A stretch of DNA of 35,547 bases from Candidatus Peribacteraceae bacterium (GCA_013140485.1 JABFSS010000117.1:1-35547); one strand, 5' to 3'. Positions 16,251 to 24,852 are shown, numbered from the stretch's first letter. The notes: a model not told the origin generated them from the sequence alone. Numbers and translations are program-made.

Positions 16251-18736
16251 TTTACGCCGAACAACTCAGGCCTTTCGGCCAGTTTTGTTTCCGCAAGGCG
16301 GCGCAACAACCATCGAGTGACGGTGACGGCCGTGAACATGGAGAGAAGCGTTCCCATGCCGAGCGTTACGGCGAATCCGCGGATGATGGAGGTGCCTGCG
16401 GAGAAGAGAATCAAGCACGTGATCAATGCGGTGATGTTGCCGTCGCGGATGGCGGGCCAAGAGTGCTTAAAGCTGGACTCGATCGCCGATTTCACCAGTT
16501 TCCCTTTTCGCAGTTCTTCCTTCATGCGCTCGAAGACGAGCACGTTGGCGTCCACCGCCATTCCGATGCTCAAGATGGTTCCCGCCATGCCCGCGAGCGT
16601 CAGTACGATGTAATTGCTGCTGAAGAGCAGGAGAGGGAGCTTGAAGATCGCGAAGAGGAGCACGGCGTAGAAGAGCAGAGCGATATCGGCCATCAAGCCC
16701 AGGATCCTGTACGCGACGATCATGTAGAGCATGAGAATCACGGTGCCGATGAGCGCGGCCATCAAGGAGGTGCGCAGGGCCGCTTTGCCGAGGGTCGCTT
16801 CCACTGTGTACTGGCCCACTAAATGGATGGGGGCGGGGATCGCACCCGTATTGAGGTCCTGGGCGAGTTGCCTGGCTTCATCAAAGTTGCCGTTGCCGGT
16901 GATCACCGCCATGCCGCCGGCGATTTCCTCGTTGACGCGCGGCGCCGAGATCAGTTCGCCGCCGACGAAGATCGCGATTTGCTTGCCCGTGTTCCGCTTG
17001 GTCAACTCTTGGAACATCTTGCCGCCCTCGGCGTCAAAGGCGATCTGCACCACGGGAATGTTCGTCACGCCGTCGAGCGAGACGGTGGCGGAACGGAAGT
17101 GCTTGCCGTCGAGCGCGGTGTCCTTCCATCCCGTCGGTTCGAGCGAGAAGAAGAGCAGACTCAAAGTCACCGCGGGCTCGGTGCTCTTCACGGCGCCCTG
17201 TTGCAATTTTGCCGCGAGGGCTTCGGTGCGAGCTTGTGCGTCCGTGCCGGAAATCACCAGTTCGTCGTACGTGGCGATGTCCGGAGTCACGCTAAGAGCC
17301 TTATCGAGACGAATGACGTGATAGCCGAACTGCGTTTCGACCGGTTCGGTCAGGTCGCCGACTTTCGTCAGCGCGAAGGCGGCTTCTTCAAACGTCGGCG
17401 CCATGATTCCGCGCCCGAAGGAGCCGAGCTTGCCACCGTCCTTGCGCGATTCTCCATCGGATTGTGTCGCAGCCAACTGGGTGAAATTCGCCCCGGAGCG
17501 CGCTTGTCCCAGGAGCTGCGTCGCGCGGGCGAGCGCTTGCTCTTTGGTGCGCGTCACGTCCGCTCCCGCTCCCGACGCTCCGGCGTACGAGACGAGAATG
17601 TGGCTCGCGGAGATCTGCTCGCCGCCGTGCTGGAAATTGCTCAGGAAGAGAATTCGGCCGACGGCATCGGTCTGTACCTGCTTGAGAGAGCCGGGCGTGA
17701 CGCTCCGGAGGGCAGCCGCGACGCGCGCGTCGATCTTGGCGTCGAGCGGAGTCTTCTCATGGTGGACGGTGCTCGCTCCCGGTTCCGTCTTCGCGAGATA
17801 TGCGAAGGCTTTGTTCGCTTCGACGATCGTCCGGCCGGTGGCCGTGGGGCCGCGGAGAACTTCGGCGAGGAAGATGCCGGCGACTTCCTGCTCCGTAACC
17901 GAGCCGTCAGCGTTCTGCTTTGGTTGCTTGACGCTGCCGTCGCGTAAGACGACTTTGCCCCCAAAGGGGGCCCCTTTGGGGCTCGGCGCCGCTGCCCAGA
18001 GTCCGTCCAGTCCTTTCGGAATCTGATCGCGGAAAAACGTCTTGCCGGGCTGGTAGGCCATACCCAATTGGCTGCCCAGATCCTGTCCTTCCTTCGTCAG
18101 CGTCGAACCGCTCTCGGTGATCCTCCGGAGCGCGTTTTCTGCGCGCGAGCGGACTTCTCCTTTGTACTCCGCAGTCGCTTCGAGCATCGGTTCTTTGAAT
18201 TCCAGCTGGATGGTTTTCCCGACGACTTTAATGCACTCCTGCACGTCCACGAGTCCGGGACACTCGACGAGCAAATGGCGTTCATCTCCGAAATACGACG
18301 GCGTGATGGTGGCTTCGCTCACGCCGAGCGAGTTAATGCGTCGTTCGAGGACGGCGCGGATCGCTTCCACAAGGTTGCTCCGTTGGTCCACGATGCTCTG
18401 TCGTTGCGCTTGGGCGAGATTGATCTCCTCCACTTGTCCGCCGCTCTTCTGCAGGCGGTCGATTTCGGCGTCGACGTCGGCAAGCTGTTTGCGGATTTCT
18501 TCCTCCGAGATACGAAAATCGAGCTGCGTGCCTCCGGCGAGATCAAGACCCAAGTGCAAGCCCGGCCACGAAATCTGCGGCAGGCCCGGCGGCAACTGTT
18601 TCCAGTCCGCCGGAAGGGCGATCAGCAGTGCCGACACGCCGAGGGCGGCGGTCACAAGAGGCCAGAGGAGGGTGCGGCGGGAAGCCATGGGTCCGAGGCA
18701 GGATAGCAACCTCGCGAGGCAGGAGCCAGGGCTCAA
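16244..18736 (-). CDS. secD: Protein translocase subunit SecD with an internal parvulin-type PPIase domain (start may be ATG near 18689)
   Basis: GLHLGLDLAGGTQLDFRI, INSLGVSEATITP, C-terminal TM block with GMAVDANVLVFERMKEEL. Central ASHILVSYAG...GANFTQLAATQSDGESRKDGGKLGSFGRGIMAPTFEEAAFAL...VETQFGYHVIRLDK is a parvulin domain. Confidence 0.93.
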   Translation of the reverse strand: MSPGSCLARLLSCLGPMASRRTLLWPLVTAALGVSALLIALPADWKQLPPGLPQISWPGLHLGLDLAGGTQLDFRISEEEIRKQLADVDAEIDRLQKSGGQVEEINLAQAQRQSIVDQRSNLVEAIRAVLERRINSLGVSEATITPSYFGDERHLLVECPGLVDVQECIKVVGKTIQLEFKEPMLEATAEYKGEVRSRAENALRRITESGSTLTKEGQDLGSQLGMAYQPGKTFFRDQIPKGLDGLWAAAPSPKGAPFGGKVVLRDGSVKQPKQNADGSVTEQEVAGIFLAEVLRGPTATGRTIVEANKAFAYLAKTEPGASTVHHEKTPLDAKIDARVAAALRSVTPGSLKQVQTDAVGRILFLSNFQHGGEQISASHILVSYAGASGAGADVTRTKEQALARATQLLGQARSGANFTQLAATQSDGESRKDGGKLGSFGRGIMAPTFEEAAFALTKVGDLTEPVETQFGYHVIRLDKALSVTPDIATYDELVISGTDAQARTEALAAKLQQGAVKSTEPAVTLSLLFFSLEPTGWKDTALDGKHFRSATVSLDGVTNIPVVQIAFDAEGGKMFQELTKRNTGKQIAIFVGGELISAPRVNEEIAGGMAVITGNGNFDEARQLAQDLNTGAIPAPIHLVGQYTVEATLGKAALRTSLMAALIGTVILMLYMIVAYRILGLMADIALLFYAVLLFAIFKLPLLLFSSNYIVLTLAGMAGTILSIGMAVDANVLVFERMKEELRKGKLVKSAIESSFKHSWPAIRDGNITALITCLILFSAGTSIIRGFAVTLGMGTLLSMFTAVTVTRWLLRRLAETKLAERPELFGVKR
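17959..17981. repeat. Nested palindrome inside secD
   Basis: CCCCAAAGGGG-G-CCCCTTTGGGG: 11-bp arms, each arm itself palindromic. Confidence 0.85.
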
Positions 18737-18801
18737 ATATCAGGTTTCAGGAAAACATGAGCACCACTGAATCCTGTGTTCTGAACCATGAATCCTCCGT
18801 G

Positions 18802-19467
18802 TCACTGAGCCGCCGTAAATGTCACATGCAAGCCCACATTAACGTCATCCGCGAACGCATTTGCCAGGTCCGCACTCGGGATGCCGTCTATTTGGATGGC
18901 ATCTTGCTTGTCCTTGGCGTCAATGAGCTTCTTGCTCATCAATTGACCCCGTACGAAGACGCCGATCACGCTGCCGCGGTTCTTTGCGAACATCTCTTTC
19001 AGCAGGGTTTGTCCTTCGGGTGTGAACTTGAGCACGACGGATCCCTGGCTCGCCCCGGCCTCGGTCACGAGCAGGGTGGGTGCCACCCAGTCGAAATGCT
19101 TCGTCTCGATGCCGGTCTCTTTAAATTCTCCGAATTTCTCGCTGATGATGTCGCCCAGGCCCGCCTCCACTTGCTTCATGATCGACATGGTAAACGGCGT
19201 CGTGAGCCCGTCACTCAAGACCTGTGCCCCGTCGGCGTCGGACACGGTCACGGTGAGTGTCGTCGCGTCGTCTTTCGTGACGAGTGCCTGTTTGGTCACT
19301 TTCTTTCCCTTCGATTCCATTCTTCCGACGACCACGCGTTCCAACGAAGCCTTCAGCTGGTCCAGTCGCACGGGATCCTGCGAATCGAACGCGACGTTGA
19401 GCGTCACGGTCTTGGAACAGGCAACAAGAAGGAAGGTGAGTGCGAGGGCGGGGAGGAGGCGTTTCAT
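18802..19467 (-). CDS. Lipoprotein resembling the SecD P1 head domain
   Basis: MKRLLPALALTFLLVACSK lipobox, then VVLKFTPEGQTLLKEMFAKNRGSVIGVFVRGQLMSKKLID, similar to the SecD VQIAFDAEGGKMFQELTKRNTGKQIAIFVGGELISAP segment. Confidence 0.65.
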   Translation of the reverse strand: MKRLLPALALTFLLVACSKTVTLNVAFDSQDPVRLDQLKASLERVVVGRMESKGKKVTKQALVTKDDATTLTVTVSDADGAQVLSDGLTTPFTMSIMKQVEAGLGDIISEKFGEFKETGIETKHFDWVAPTLLVTEAGASQGSVVLKFTPEGQTLLKEMFAKNRGSVIGVFVRGQLMSKKLIDAKDKQDAIQIDGIPSADLANAFADDVNVGLHVTFTAAQ

Positions 19468-19519
19468 AGTTGTACTAGTGCAGGTCTTCGACCTGCGTAG
19501 GTGAGAGTATGCCTGGCCT

Positions 19520-20470
19520 TCACCGTACAATCAATTTCGTCCCCGTCCGCAGCATCTGCTTCTGCAAATCTATTCCTTCCAGCACGCAGCCGTCATCGAT
19601 CACGCAGTTCTTGAGCGTGCAGTTCCGGATGGTCACATTGTCGAAAATCATACAGTCAGTGAGCTCACTTCCTTCTATTGAACAGTTCTTGCCGATCGTG
19701 ACGCTGCCCCGGCACTCTGTCTCCTTCACAGTGGCCGTCGGATCAATCAGCGCTCGCTCGCCGATCAGTTCGCGGTGAGCATCGAGGTACGAATGGAACG
19801 ATCCGATGTCCATCCAGGGTTCAGTGAACGTGAAGTATTCGACGGCAAGATTCTTTCGTAAGAATTCCTCGAAAATGCCGCCGAGGTTATCCGGTTTCAC
19901 TTTCGCATAGTCTTTCACGACGGAGAGCGTGCTCTTGGGGAACACGACGCAGCCGGTGCTTACCAACGTCGATGAGGGCGACTTCGGTTTTTCTTCGAAT
20001 GCCTTCACGCGCACTCCTTCTCCCGGAACAACAACGCCGAACGCCTTCGCTCGTTCAAGATCCCCGATGTCGTGCGCGGCAAGCAGGGGATTACCGTGGA
20101 AGGCTTTCAGAAATTTCTCCAGAGAAAATCCCAAGTAGTTATCTCCCGTCAGAATTAGCAGGTCATCATCAATCTTCTCGGCTTCCACCCACTGTGCGAT
20201 GGAACCGAGCGCGCCGAGTTTCTGGTCATCGCGCAGCGTTCCTTCGACGACGAGTTCCATTCCCTTCCGGTCCAATCCATCCATCCACTTCTTAAATCCA
20301 TCCGCGAAAGCTCCGTTTGTGCTCACCGTCACGGGCATGCCGTCCGGAATCTTTTCCACCAGATGCGTGATGATGGGTTTGCCCGCGAGCGGCAGAAGCG
20401 GCTTGGCCCGTTTTTCGGTCAACGGCCATAGTCTGGTCGCGAAGCCGCCGGCTAAAATAAAGGCTCTCAT
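19520..20470 (-). CDS. Sugar-1-phosphate nucleotidyltransferase with left-handed beta-helix tail
   Basis: MRAFILAGGFATRLWPLTEKRAKPLLPLAGKPII, LTGDNYLG, C-terminal hexapeptide-like repeats. Confidence 0.9.
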   Translation of the reverse strand: MRAFILAGGFATRLWPLTEKRAKPLLPLAGKPIITHLVEKIPDGMPVTVSTNGAFADGFKKWMDGLDRKGMELVVEGTLRDDQKLGALGSIAQWVEAEKIDDDLLILTGDNYLGFSLEKFLKAFHGNPLLAAHDIGDLERAKAFGVVVPGEGVRVKAFEEKPKSPSSTLVSTGCVVFPKSTLSVVKDYAKVKPDNLGGIFEEFLRKNLAVEYFTFTEPWMDIGSFHSYLDAHRELIGERALIDPTATVKETECRGSVTIGKNCSIEGSELTDCMIFDNVTIRNCTLKNCVIDDGCVLEGIDLQKQMLRTGTKLIVR

Positions 20471-20473
20471 GAG

Positions 20474-20560
20474 GTAAACGAAGAAAACAACGAAAACAAA
20501 GTAAACGAGGAAATCGTGCGAATTATACTCCTCGTTTCCTTCGTTTGCGTTGTTTGCCTC
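20474..20560. repeat. 9-nt-word hairpin repeat, same word family as 24288-24371
   Basis: GTAAACGAA|GAAAACAAC|GAAAACAAA|GTAAACGAG ... CCTCGTTTC|CTTCGTTTG|CGTTGTTTG|CCTC. Confidence 0.85.
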
Positions 20561-21364
20561 TCACCTGAAGAACCAACTCCACCACCCGGCATCCGGACTC
20601 ACCACCGTCACCGCTTTGCCCTCCAGGCTCTCCACCCGTTCATCCTGTTCCACGATCCCGAGCACGGAGGGCAGGAGCATGTAGGTGATGCCGTGCGCGC
20701 GGCACGCACCGAGCAGATTGATGGATTGTTCGAGGTCGCTGCACTGCAGGACGTGCGTGATGCCGAAGTCGCGCAACGTCTCCTCCAGCTTGTCGAGCTT
20801 GCCTTTCACCGGCACGCCTTCGATTTCTTTCTCTTTCACTCCCGAGGCATCGAGGATCGCGACGGGCACGAGAACGCTGCGGCGCTCGCGCAGATGCTTG
20901 AGGAGCGTCCGCGTTTCGCGCGTGACTCCGACGATGAGTGTCGGATATACGGGGTGCCCGCTAATGAGGACCGCACGCATGATGAATCCCATCGCCATGT
21001 GCCATGTCCATGTCGTCACCGCGCTCAGGACCGCTGCTTCAATGACGAGCATCCGGCTGAAGATGCCTTGGAAGAGGAAGAAATAGACAAGCGTGACGAA
21101 GGCAATGCCCAGCACCGATGCGTATGCGATATACGCGGCATTGCGCGGAGACCGTTGGTTCCGTGTCAGCCCGAACGTCCGTGTCGTTGCGAGGAATGCG
21201 AGCCAGGGGATGCCGCTGATCGCGACTGCCGTCATGTAGTCATGAAAAGGGAGGTCACTGGAGAAAATCCAGCCCACGCGGAAGAAATATGCAAAGGCGT
21301 ACGCTGCCAGAAAGAGGGCGTAGTCGGTCGCAAGCCAAAGGAAGAGGATCAAAGGTCTGCGCAT
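20561..21364 (-). CDS. N-terminal half of a polyprenyl glycosylphosphotransferase-like protein (TM + CoA-binding-like fold), lacking the catalytic sugar transferase domain
   Basis: TM segments then TLIVGVTRETRTLLKHLRER...VPVAILDASG..IEGVPVKGKLDKLEETLRDFGITHVLQC; stops before a bacterial sugar transferase domain. Confidence 0.7.
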   Translation of the reverse strand: MRRPLILFLWLATDYALFLAAYAFAYFFRVGWIFSSDLPFHDYMTAVAISGIPWLAFLATTRTFGLTRNQRSPRNAAYIAYASVLGIAFVTLVYFFLFQGIFSRMLVIEAAVLSAVTTWTWHMAMGFIMRAVLISGHPVYPTLIVGVTRETRTLLKHLRERRSVLVPVAILDASGVKEKEIEGVPVKGKLDKLEETLRDFGITHVLQCSDLEQSINLLGACRAHGITYMLLPSVLGIVEQDERVESLEGKAVTVVSPDAGWWSWFFR

Positions 21365-21378
21365 TGTTCAAGAATACA

Positions 21379-21903
21379 TTATTTCTTCGCCAATACCCCT
21401 GTTATCTTCGCGAGGATAAATGCAACCAATGCTTCCTGCACGGCTTCCTGGTGATCTATGGCTTCCCCTTCATCTATCCACTCAGGAAGCCCGTCCCGAT
21501 CGAACAATGCCTCGCTCTCTGTCTGCATTTTCTCCTGCAGAAGACCTGCGATGCGGATTTCCCATAGATCCTTCGCTTTGCCGATGGCAGCTTCATAGTC
21601 GGTCGCAATGTGTTTGTCCGGCTCCTCTTTGACCATTTCTTTGTGCATCGTGAGGAGTGCGCGGTAGCAGTCAGCGTATGTTTTCAGTGTTTTTGTGAGC
21701 CGCTGATATTTTGCTCTCAATCGCCGGGTTACTTCCCGATCGCCGATGTCCTGGAGCGTGCGCAGCTCCTTGGGAGTACCGATTGCCTTCTCGCGCACCT
21801 TCCGCATGGATGCATTTGCGACGGGAATGAATGCATCAGCATTGCACGGCTGTGCAATCACTTCCTTGAGCGCCGTCAGCAGTGTCTTGTCCAATGACAT
21901 CAT
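21379..21903 (-). CDS. Hypothetical protein
   Basis: 174 aa ORF with coding-like helical composition. Confidence 0.6.
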   Translation of the reverse strand: MMSLDKTLLTALKEVIAQPCNADAFIPVANASMRKVREKAIGTPKELRTLQDIGDREVTRRLRAKYQRLTKTLKTYADCYRALLTMHKEMVKEEPDKHIATDYEAAIGKAKDLWEIRIAGLLQEKMQTESEALFDRDGLPEWIDEGEAIDHQEAVQEALVAFILAKITGVLAKK

Positions 21904-21918
21904 GAAGAAAAATAGGAA

Positions 21919-22830
21919 TTAATCATTGCGTACCCACGTGAACGGCAACTTCGTCGCATCCCACGCGATCTCCTCATTCCATTCCGCATCGCTCTCCGCG
22001 ATGTCCTTCGTCTTCGGCATATACGTCTCCAGCCACAGGAGCTTTTGTGCGAGGACGGCATTGTCCGCGGCGCGTGCGCGGAATTTTTTCTCCTGAGTCA
22101 TATAATAGGTGACGCTCTCGGCGAGATCTTCGAAATTATCTCCTTGATATGCATATCCCGTCACGAAGTCTTCGCGCTCGGCGTCCCTGCGCCGGGTCTT
22201 CACGTTCTCCCACGAGAGCCGGTAAAAATATGCGCTCGGGTCGTCGTTATAGATGGCGTCGTCTCCGTCCGTGAACGCGCTCGCTCCGCTTTCCGGCAAG
22301 CCGGTGATGCACGTGATGTCGCGGAAATGGCCGAGCCCTTCGTGCAAGAGCAGTCCGGCGAGTTCTTGATCGCCCACATTGCCGCTCACAAGAATCACGC
22401 CCTTGCCGGCGAGCCCGCGGCTCTCCGGGTTGTCGTAGAGGATGGCGAAGGTTTGCAGTTTCTCCAGACATGCGGGCTTCAATTGACTGAGAACGGTCGC
22501 GACGATCGTGCGCTGCTCGTCCTTCACTCCGGACGCGTCGAGTATTTTTTCGAGGAGAGGCTTCTCGGGAATCTCCAGAACCAACACAGGAGTGGGAGAG
22601 GGGACTTCGGCGACCGTAGAACTCGACGACGAGCGGGAAGACGTCGTCACCGGCCTCTGTCGGACTTGGTGCGGGCGCGGACCGGCTATCTGTTTCGTCG
22701 CGACAATGGTCGACGTGTCCGGAATTACTGTTGCCGCAGCCTTCAACTCTGCTACACTTGGGTATAGATGCACTGCGAGCGTGAAGATCGCTAGGAGGGT
22801 CGCCAATGGCAGGAAAGCGTTCTTCGGCAC
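21919..22830 (-). CDS. Membrane-anchored putative metallopeptidase-like protein
   Basis: N-terminal hydrophobic anchor, Ser-rich linker, LLLHEGLGHFRD and downstream FEDLAESVTYYM pattern. Confidence 0.5.
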   Translation of the reverse strand: MPKNAFLPLATLLAIFTLAVHLYPSVAELKAAATVIPDTSTIVATKQIAGPRPHQVRQRPVTTSSRSSSSSTVAEVPSPTPVLVLEIPEKPLLEKILDASGVKDEQRTIVATVLSQLKPACLEKLQTFAILYDNPESRGLAGKGVILVSGNVGDQELAGLLLHEGLGHFRDITCITGLPESGASAFTDGDDAIYNDDPSAYFYRLSWENVKTRRRDAEREDFVTGYAYQGDNFEDLAESVTYYMTQEKKFRARAADNAVLAQKLLWLETYMPKTKDIAESDAEWNEEIAWDATKLPFTWVRND

Positions 22831-22873
22831 GGGTTTCCCAAAAAAGGATACTTTATATCATATTTATAGATAG

Positions 22874-24295
22874 ATGTCAATACACACGGTAACCATCGAA
22901 AAGCTCACTTTTGGCGGTGCGGGATTGACGCATGTGGACGGTCTCGCCGTCTTCGTCCCCGACACCATTCCCGGACAGCAGGTGGAGATCGAGCTGACCA
23001 AACAGAAGGAGACGTTCGCGGAAGCAAAAGTCCTCAAGGTCATACGCCGCGCGAAGGACGAAATCCCGGCCCGCTGCTCGCACTTTCACGACTGCGGAGG
23101 ATGCATCTGGCAGAACCTCCCGTACGACAAACAGATCGCTTATAAGGAGGACATCGTTCGCGAAACGCTCAGCCACCTGACTCCCGTCGACGATGCCGTC
23201 CGCAAGCAACTCGTGGGCCGTGTCCTCAATATCGTTCCCAGCCCGCAGATCTATCACTATCGCAACAAGTTGGAGTTCAGTTTCGGTTATCAGGCAATGA
23301 GATCGGAGGAGCGCGCGGGGAAGCGATTGTACTTCGACGAAGGTCCCTCGGTCGGATTCCACCAGCCCGGCCAGTGGTCCACCATCCTGCCCATCACCGA
23401 ATGCCATCTGTACGACGAACAAGTCGGCGTCTTGCTGGCTGACGTGAAGCGTTTCATGGAACAGACGAAGCTGCCGGTCTTCAATCCCAAAACCAACCGC
23501 GGCATGCTCCGCAATCTGCTCCTGCGCCGCGGAGTCCACACAGGCGAGCAGATGATCTGCTTCCTGCTCCATGCGCGAAAGAAAGAACTCGAGCCGCTCT
23601 TCCAGCAGTTCCTGCGCGCGTTTGGCGGCCGCCCGCATCTCGCGTCACTCCTGATCGTCGAGCATATGGGCCTGCACGAGAAGCCCGAGTTCCCCAAAGT
23701 CCACACGCTCATCGGCAAACCCACCGTCACCGAGCGGCTGTTCGATCTCAGCTTTGAAATCTCCCCATTCTCCTTCTTCCAGACGAACACGCTCGCCGCA
23801 GAGAAACTCTATCAATGCATCGCACAGGCCGCGCAGCTCACGCAGCGCGACACCGTCCTCGACGCCTACTGCGGCATGGGCACGATCGGCCAGTACTTGG
23901 CGCGGTTCTGTTCCCGCGTCGTGGGTGTCGAGAGCCATCCTTCCGCGATCGATGATGCGCTCAAGAGCGCGGGTCGCAACCGGATCGGCAATATCAGCTT
24001 CTATAAAGGACGGACCGAACAGGTCCTCTTCGACCAGATGAAGCCCGGCGGCAAGTACCAGTTCACCACCATCATTCTCGATCCTCCGCGCGCCGGTCTC
24101 CATCCCAAAGCATGCGAAGCGGTCATCGCACACGCGCCCGAAAAGATTGTCTACGTCTCGTGCAACACGGCCACGTTTGCCCGCGACCTCGGCGCGTTCC
24201 TCAAGGCCGGCTACGATCTGCGAACGGTCCAGCCTGTCGATCTTTTTCCGCATACGGCGCATATTGAGACGGTGGCGTTACTTCAACGAAAGTAA
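22874..24295 (+). CDS. 23S rRNA (uracil-5-)-methyltransferase, RumA/RlmD type with TRAM domain
   Basis: TRAM-like N-terminus, CSHFHDCGGCIWQNLPYDKQIAYK Fe-S motif, VLDAYCGMGTIGQYLA, ILDPPRAGLHPK, IVYVSCNTATFARDL. Confidence 0.93.
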   Translation: MSIHTVTIEKLTFGGAGLTHVDGLAVFVPDTIPGQQVEIELTKQKETFAEAKVLKVIRRAKDEIPARCSHFHDCGGCIWQNLPYDKQIAYKEDIVRETLSHLTPVDDAVRKQLVGRVLNIVPSPQIYHYRNKLEFSFGYQAMRSEERAGKRLYFDEGPSVGFHQPGQWSTILPITECHLYDEQVGVLLADVKRFMEQTKLPVFNPKTNRGMLRNLLLRRGVHTGEQMICFLLHARKKELEPLFQQFLRAFGGRPHLASLLIVEHMGLHEKPEFPKVHTLIGKPTVTERLFDLSFEISPFSFFQTNTLAAEKLYQCIAQAAQLTQRDTVLDAYCGMGTIGQYLARFCSRVVGVESHPSAIDDALKSAGRNRIGNISFYKGRTEQVLFDQMKPGGKYQFTTIILDPPRAGLHPKACEAVIAHAPEKIVYVSCNTATFARDLGAFLKAGYDLRTVQPVDLFPHTAHIETVALLQRK

Positions 24296-24371
24296 ACGAA
24301 GGAAACGAAACAAACGACGTAAACAAGGATCCTCGTTTTCCTCGTTTACTTCGGTTGCCTCGTTTGCTTTC
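24288..24371. repeat. 9-nt-word hairpin repeat, about 41-bp imperfect arms
   Basis: Left arm GTAAACGAA|GGAAACGAA|ACAAACGAC|GTAAACAAG; right arm CCTCGTTTT|CCTCGTTTA|CTTCGGTTG|CCTCGTTTG; 32/41 complementary without gaps, 2-nt loop. Confidence 0.85.
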
Positions 24372-24379
24372 ATCTCTCT

Positions 24380-24844
24380 GTGCAGCACATCACCCTCCTC
24401 ACCGTCGGCCGAGTGAAATCTTCATGGATCAACGAGGGTTGTCAGGAATATCTCGACCGCCTCCGCCCCTCCGTCAAATTTACCATCACCGAAATCCCAC
24501 CCAGTCGTCAAAAGGATACGGAGAAGCAGCGGCAGGAGGAGAGCGAGCAGATTCTGCATGCTTTAGAGAAGCAGCGCGGTGACATCTTCCTCCTTGACGA
24601 AGCTGGAGAGCGAATGGCATCGAAGCAATTCAGTGTCTTCCTCAGCAAGGCCGAGGATATGGGCATTCCGCTCACATTCATCATCGGAGGCGCATACGGC
24701 GTCAGTGATCATGTGAGGAGCATTGTCCGGGGGTCTATCCGCTTGAGCGATATGACGCTCACGCACGAAATGAGCAGGTTGTTCTTCCTCGAGCAGCTCT
24801 ATCGGGCAATGGAGATCAAGAAGGGGGGCGGGTATCATCATTGA
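24380..24844 (+). CDS. rlmH: 23S rRNA pseudouridine1915 N3-methyltransferase
   Basis: LLTVGRVKSSWINEGCQEYLDRL, LLDEAGERMASKQFS, FIIGGAYGVSD, LSDMTLTHEMSRLFFLEQLYRAMEIKKGGGYHH. Confidence 0.96.
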   Translation: MQHITLLTVGRVKSSWINEGCQEYLDRLRPSVKFTITEIPPSRQKDTEKQRQEESEQILHALEKQRGDIFLLDEAGERMASKQFSVFLSKAEDMGIPLTFIIGGAYGVSDHVRSIVRGSIRLSDMTLTHEMSRLFFLEQLYRAMEIKKGGGYHH

Positions 24845-24852
24845 TTACCACT

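Noticed and set aside
18737-18801. Another word-array hairpin in the secD-lipoprotein spacer (CAGGTTTCAGG...CCTGTGTTCTGAACC)
   Set aside because: Some inverted words are visible, but no stable period or long arm pairing could be established by eye.
19481-19500. GCAGGTC-TTC-GACCTGC hairpin as a terminator
   Set aside because: Only a 7-bp stem with no T-tract, and located upstream of the lipoprotein gene; function cannot be supported beyond a short palindrome.
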